Assembly: GCA_050251715.1 (NCBI GenBank)
Contig: JBFWMG010000014.1
Span: 1-64,000, forward strand
Direction: 5' to 3'
Length of the DNA stretch: 64,000 nucleotides
Source of the DNA: JBFWMG01 sp050251715
Lineage (GTDB): Bacteria > Desulfobacterota > Desulfovibrionia > Desulfovibrionales > Desulfovibrionaceae
Below the pieces are notes generated by a model. It was given only the letters and a program-made list of their open reading frames with translations, was not told where the DNA came from and ran no database searches. Shown here piece after piece: positions 60,594 to 64,000 of this stretch. Made by a program: the position numbers and the translations under genes. Position 1 is the first letter of the stretch; the number at the start of each line of letters is the position of its first letter.

Positions 60594-62079
60594 CGATACG
60601 CGTGGCCGCAAAGGCTCTGGTTCTTCCGCAGGCCGCGCCCGGCGCGGCGGCAAATCCGGTGCGCACCCGCACCGGGGCGATTCCGCCAATCCCGCCAACG
60701 CGGGCGGACCAGGCGGGCCGTCCCGTGCGCCGCGCGGCGGCAAAAGACCGCGTCGCGACGCGGCCGTCCGCCCGGCCGCGCAGGGCGCGCCGCCGCAGCC
60801 GTCCGGCGCCCCGGTAGTGCCCGCGCCGCCCACCGCGTCCCCAGTGCCCCCCGCACCCGTCGCGTCCCCCGTCGAGTCCGCCTTTACCGTGCCCGACGCG
60901 GCCCTGCGGGAGGCGCTGGACGCCGTGGAGCGTTCCCTGCGCGCGGTCTGGCCGCTCAAGACCGCCCACCGGCGCGAGCTGCCGCCCAACATCAAGCTGC
61001 TCTCCGAACTGCTCACCGCCGAACGCAGCCAGCGGGATGCGAAATACCTGCAATCGCCCCAGGCCCAGGCCGCGTACCTGCACTATTTCCTGCCCTGGAA
61101 CCTGCTGCGCCTCGGCATGCTGCTGCCCCGCCTCGATCTCGACATCCCCGATGGCGGCACGGTCATCGACCTCGGCTCCGGCCCCATGACCGTGCTCCTG
61201 GCCCTGTGGATGGCCCGGCCCGAGCTGCGTACGCGGCGCATCACCGCCTATTGCGTGGACACCGCCAAAAAGACCATGCACCTGGGGCTCGATCTGCTCA
61301 AGCACATGGCGGGCGGCGACCTGCCGTGGCATGTGCATTGCGTCAACGAACCCCTGGAAAAGGGGCTCGCCTCCATCCGCCACAAGGCCGACCTGCTGGT
61401 GGCGGCCAACGTGTTCAACGAAATGCGCTGGGGGCGCGACGACATCCTGGAAGAACAGGTGGCCGCCTTTACCCGCACCCTGCTGGCGGCGTGCAAGCCG
61501 CCGTTGCACGGCGCATCGGTGCGCGCCCTGTTCGTGGAGCCGGGCAACCGCCTGGGCGGCAAGCTCATGGGGCTGGCCCGGGCCGGGGCCGTGGGCTCCG
61601 GCTGGCTGCCCGCCGGGCCGTGCACCCATGCCGCCGACTGCCCCCAGTTGGCCCGCAACGCCTCGTTCTGGTGCCATTTCCGCCTTCCCGCCCTGGGCAC
61701 GCCCCAGTGGCTTGCGGACCTCACGGCCAAGGCGGGCCTGCCCAAGCAGGCCGTGAGCCTGGGCTATCTGGCCCTGGCGCGCCGTCCCGACGCCGCCACG
61801 GCGGAAGGCGCGGCAACCGCGTCCGGGGGCGTGCCGCCCTGGCCCGCCGTGGAGCCGGGGCAGGGTGTGGCGCGCATCATCTCCGAAGGGTTCACCGTTC
61901 CCGGCCACGGCGGACTGGCGCGCTACGGCTGTTCCGAGCGCGGCCTCGTGCTCGTGCTGTCCCGGCCCAGAGCCAATGAGTTCGACCAGCTGCCGCCCGG
62001 TTGCCTTGTCCGCTTTTCCTGGCCGGAAGAGATCACGCGCGACGCCAAATCAGGAGCCATAGAGGTCCGCCTGCCATGA
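60583..62079 (+). CDS. Rsm22-like ribosome-associated methyltransferase
   Basis: A 498-residue Rsm22-family protein (small ribosomal subunit assembly factor or methyltransferase). An N-terminal about 100-residue Arg/Gly/Pro/Ala-rich tail is followed by an S-adenosylmethionine fold (DGGTVIDLGSGPMTVLLALW, AYCVDTAKKTMHLGLDLL, LLVAANVFNEMRW), FVEPGNRLGGKLMG and the cysteine set GPCTHAADCP with FWCHFRLP, proposed to bind an Fe-S cluster. A C-terminal beta domain ends the protein. ATG 60583 overlaps the previous stop by 11 bp, and its stop overlaps the lipB start (ATGA). Confidence 0.85.
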   Translation: MCPDDTRGRKGSGSSAGRARRGGKSGAHPHRGDSANPANAGGPGGPSRAPRGGKRPRRDAAVRPAAQGAPPQPSGAPVVPAPPTASPVPPAPVASPVESAFTVPDAALREALDAVERSLRAVWPLKTAHRRELPPNIKLLSELLTAERSQRDAKYLQSPQAQAAYLHYFLPWNLLRLGMLLPRLDLDIPDGGTVIDLGSGPMTVLLALWMARPELRTRRITAYCVDTAKKTMHLGLDLLKHMAGGDLPWHVHCVNEPLEKGLASIRHKADLLVAANVFNEMRWGRDDILEEQVAAFTRTLLAACKPPLHGASVRALFVEPGNRLGGKLMGLARAGAVGSGWLPAGPCTHAADCPQLARNASFWCHFRLPALGTPQWLADLTAKAGLPKQAVSLGYLALARRPDAATAEGAATASGGVPPWPAVEPGQGVARIISEGFTVPGHGGLARYGCSERGLVLVLSRPRANEFDQLPPGCLVRFSWPEEITRDAKSGAIEVRLP

Positions 62080-62732
62080 AGGTGGTGGATCTGGGCCGCA
62101 TCGGCTATGCCGAGGCCGAAGCCCTGCAAATGGAACGCCTGGCCGACGTGGCCGTAGGCGGCGAGGAAACGCTTTTTCTGCTCGAACACGACCCGGTCAT
62201 CACCCTGGGCAGGCACGCGGGCCGCGAGCACCTGCACGTGTCCGACGACTACCTGCGCGAGGCAGGGATAACCCTTGCCCGCGCCGCGCGCGGCGGCGAC
62301 ATCACCTGCCATTTTCCCGGCCAGCTGGTGGCCTATCCCATCGTGCGCCTGGCCCATCGCCCCGGCGGCATCCGCGCCATGTTCCACGACCTGGAAGAGG
62401 CCGCCATCAAGACCCTGGCCCATTTCGCCATCGCCGCCACCCGCGACCCCGACCGCCCCGGCGTGTGGGTCGGCCCGCGCAAGATAGCCTCCGTGGGCAT
62501 CGGCGTGCGCAAGTGGGTCAGCTTCCACGGCATCGCCCTCAACGTGGGCCGCGATCTGTCCCTGTTCGACTGCATCACCCTGTGCGGCCTCGCGGACACG
62601 CACCCCACGTCCATCCATATCGAATCCGGCAACGACGCCGTCACCATGCACGAGGTCAAGGATGTCTTCGCACGAGCCTTCCAAGCCGTTGCGCATTCCG
62701 CAATGGCTGCGCATCAAGCTGCCGCGCAATAA
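62076..62732 (+). CDS. lipB: Octanoyltransferase LipB
   Basis: A 218-residue LipB, which transfers octanoyl from acyl carrier protein to lipoyl domains (GcvH, E2). It shows FLLEHDPVITLGRHAG, RAARGGDITCHFPGQLVAYP with the RGG motif, KIASVGIGVRKWVSFHGIAL with the catalytic Lys, and FDCITLCGL with the catalytic Cys. AGGAG occurs upstream in the Rsm22-like gene and the ATG overlaps its stop. Its 3' end overlaps lipA by 71 bp. Confidence 0.95.
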   Translation: MKVVDLGRIGYAEAEALQMERLADVAVGGEETLFLLEHDPVITLGRHAGREHLHVSDDYLREAGITLARAARGGDITCHFPGQLVAYPIVRLAHRPGGIRAMFHDLEEAAIKTLAHFAIAATRDPDRPGVWVGPRKIASVGIGVRKWVSFHGIALNVGRDLSLFDCITLCGLADTHPTSIHIESGNDAVTMHEVKDVFARAFQAVAHSAMAAHQAAAQ

Positions 62733-63549
62733 GAATTTTTCCTGCACCGGCGACCTGCTCCGGGACATGGGTCTCAACACGGTCTGCCAGAGCGCCAAGT
62801 GCCCCAACATCTACGAGTGCTTTTCGCGCCGCGTGGCCACCTTCCTCATCCTGGGCAACGTGTGCACCCGCAACTGCGCCTTCTGCAACATCGAACCCGG
62901 CCACGATTTTGCCGCGCCCGACCCCACCGAGCCGGACCGCGTGGCCCGCGCAGCACAAACCCTGGGCCTCGCCCACGTGGTCATCACCTCGGTCACCCGC
63001 GACGACCTGCCCGACGGCGGCGCGGCGCATTTCGCCGCCACGATGCGCGCCGTCAAGGCCGCCATGCCCGCCTGCACCACCGAGGTGCTCATCCCCGACT
63101 TCAAGGGCGACCCCGCCGCGCTGCACACCGTGCTCGACGCCGCGCCCGACATCGTGAACCACAATGTCGAGACCGTTCCCTCCCTCTATCCCGCCATCCG
63201 CCCCCAGGCGGACTACGCCCAAAGCCTCGAACTTCTCGCCCGCGTCAAGCAGGCGGGCCACACCGCCAAAAGCGGACTCATGGTCGGCCTGGGCGAATCC
63301 GACAACCAGATCTACGACGTCATCATCGCCCTGGCCCGCATCGGCTGCGACATCGTCACCGTGGGCCAGTACATGCAACCCACCCGCCACCACCCCCTGG
63401 TGCAACGCTACGTCTACCCCACCACCTTCTACGAATACGAGGCCTGCGGCCGCGCCCACGGCATCCCGCACATGCACTGCGCGCCGCTGGTAAGAAGCTC
63501 GTATAATGCAGCAAAGTTTGTAAAAGGCGAGGAGCGGGAAAACGGATAG
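62662..63549 (+). CDS. lipA: Lipoyl synthase LipA
   Basis: A 295-residue radical SAM enzyme that adds two sulfurs to octanoyl-lipoyl domains. Auxiliary cluster CQSAKCPNIYEC and radical SAM cluster CTRNCAFCNIEPG are present; ITSVTRDDLPDGGAAHFA, HNVETVPSLYPAIRP, KSGLMVGLGES and the C-terminal LVRSSYNAAKF (conserved RSSY) are also visible. The start at 62662 lies inside lipB and overlaps it by 71 bp in another frame, preceded by GAGG. It completes the lipoylation pair. Confidence 0.96.
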   Translation: MSSHEPSKPLRIPQWLRIKLPRNKNFSCTGDLLRDMGLNTVCQSAKCPNIYECFSRRVATFLILGNVCTRNCAFCNIEPGHDFAAPDPTEPDRVARAAQTLGLAHVVITSVTRDDLPDGGAAHFAATMRAVKAAMPACTTEVLIPDFKGDPAALHTVLDAAPDIVNHNVETVPSLYPAIRPQADYAQSLELLARVKQAGHTAKSGLMVGLGESDNQIYDVIIALARIGCDIVTVGQYMQPTRHHPLVQRYVYPTTFYEYEACGRAHGIPHMHCAPLVRSSYNAAKFVKGEERENG

Positions 63550-63846
63550 AAGAGCTGGGGGGAAGGGGGGAGAGAGGAAAAACCCTTTTTCTTCAAGAGT
63601 GGACTGAGGCTCTCGCACACCTCCTCCGCCCACGCCAACCGCCCCACTGACACACACGCCGCAGCGGCAATCACTCCAACCAAGCCACCTCACCCATCCG
63701 CCTAAACGGGTGCAGCGTCGTCACGCTGCCGCAGTCCAGCCGACTAGCCGTTAGGTGAGCAACGCGAACCTTACGGATATCGAGAGCAGAGATGCGCGTA
63801 GCCTGGTCGCGCCGCCCCGGCGCGAAATCTGCATCCCTTCCCTTCG
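63550..63846. other. Intergenic region with family 3 fragment
   Basis: About 300 bp between convergent genes. A fragment at about 63555-63590 (GGGGGGAAGGGGGGAGAGAG, then AAAAACCCTTTTTC) resembles the hairpin arm of family 3 repeats directly after the lipA stop. Nothing else recognised. Confidence 0.6.
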
Positions 63847-64000
63847 CTATTTTTGCTCCGGTATGGGGTGGTGCGCCGAGGCGTCCATTTCTTCGCCGTG
63901 GCAGGCGATGCAGCCGCCGTTTTTGCCCATGGCGCCCGCCGTGCCCTGGTATTGCAGGGGTGGGATGTTGTCGCGGTCCTTGCCGTAGATGTTGGTGGCG
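63847..64000 (-). CDS. c-type cytochrome, C-terminal end
   Basis: The last 50 residues of a protein whose start lies right of the window. It contains one heme-binding CIACH followed by GEEMDASAHHPIPEQK, preceded by NIYGKDRDNIPPLQYQGTAG. A covalently bound c-type heme implies a periplasmic or membrane-attached electron-transfer protein. The number of hemes and the family cannot be told from this part. Confidence 0.75.
   Translation of the reverse strand, partial: ATNIYGKDRDNIPPLQYQGTAGAMGKNGGCIACHGEEMDASAHHPIPEQK

Noticed and set aside
63755..63988. Small plus-strand frame at the right edge
   Set aside because: The opposite strand carries a CIACH heme site and a sensible stop codon.

Overview
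The window is GC-rich chromosomal DNA that reads like a sulfate-reducing Desulfovibrionaceae bacterium (Desulfovibrio-like). The evidence is indirect: very high GC at third codon positions, many PAS and HDOD signalling proteins, a c-type cytochrome tail at the right edge, a DUF4212/Na-symporter operon with its DUF294 partner, and a cysteine synthase fused to a dead cysteinyl-tRNA synthetase domain. I found no tRNA, rRNA or CRISPR array.

Layout. 1-10.3 kb: end of larC, a U32-family RNA-modification protein, secA, and three histidine kinases. 10.3-24.1 kb: a podovirus-type (BPP-1-like) prophage remnant. Its order is endolysin, holin, coiled-coil membrane protein, small and large terminase, a small virion protein, an inverted lipoprotein cargo gene, portal, Bbp19-like protein, scaffold, tail stabilisation protein, and a frameshifted Gly/Asp-rich protein followed by two paralogous AT-rich membrane proteins. 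No integrase and no major capsid gene is visible. 24.3-34.5 kb: Maf-like motility glycosylation protein, cysteine synthase fusion, GAF and HDOD regulators, mazG, cvpA-like, and an EAL/HDOD protein. 35-40.3 kb: Na-solute symporter operon with its DUF294 and exonuclease partners, then a thiamine-binding-like protein. 40.6-43.3 kb: four small genes of unknown function, three of them exported and built from one repeated two-cysteine domain. 43.6-49 kb: PAP2 phosphatase, lipoprotein, ArnT-like glycosyltransferase, MacB-like permease with a coiled-coil partner. 49.2-54.6 kb: biotin locus (bioB, a bioD-bioA fusion, an overlapping Na-symporter, divergent birA with a BirA-like operator). 54.6-64 kb: receiver protein, TrpXYZ-like ABC transporter, EamA exporter, ferredoxin-ASKHA activase, Rsm22-like methyltransferase, lipB, lipA, and a cytochrome c tail.

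The least explained content lies between and at the ends of genes. Three dispersed repeat families are visible. Family 1 (3 copies, about 105 bp, AT-rich, CTAG-ended, multi-hairpin) supplies the TAG stop codon of the adjacent gene in every copy. Family 3 (3 copies of 257-328 bp plus one fragment, bounded by TGACAAA/TTTGTCA) starts at a TGA stop codon in two copies and in one copy carries a perfect 37-bp inverted repeat. Family 2 (2 copies, about 80 bp) sits at gene 5' ends. The prophage also carries a duplicated 51-bp promoter-like element ahead of its lysis/packaging and portal modules. At its right end is a cassette that resembles a polymorphic effector/immunity module: a variable protein tip, two paralogous membrane proteins (one broken at a T8 tract), and an exact 40-bp copy of the coding segment that precedes the tip.
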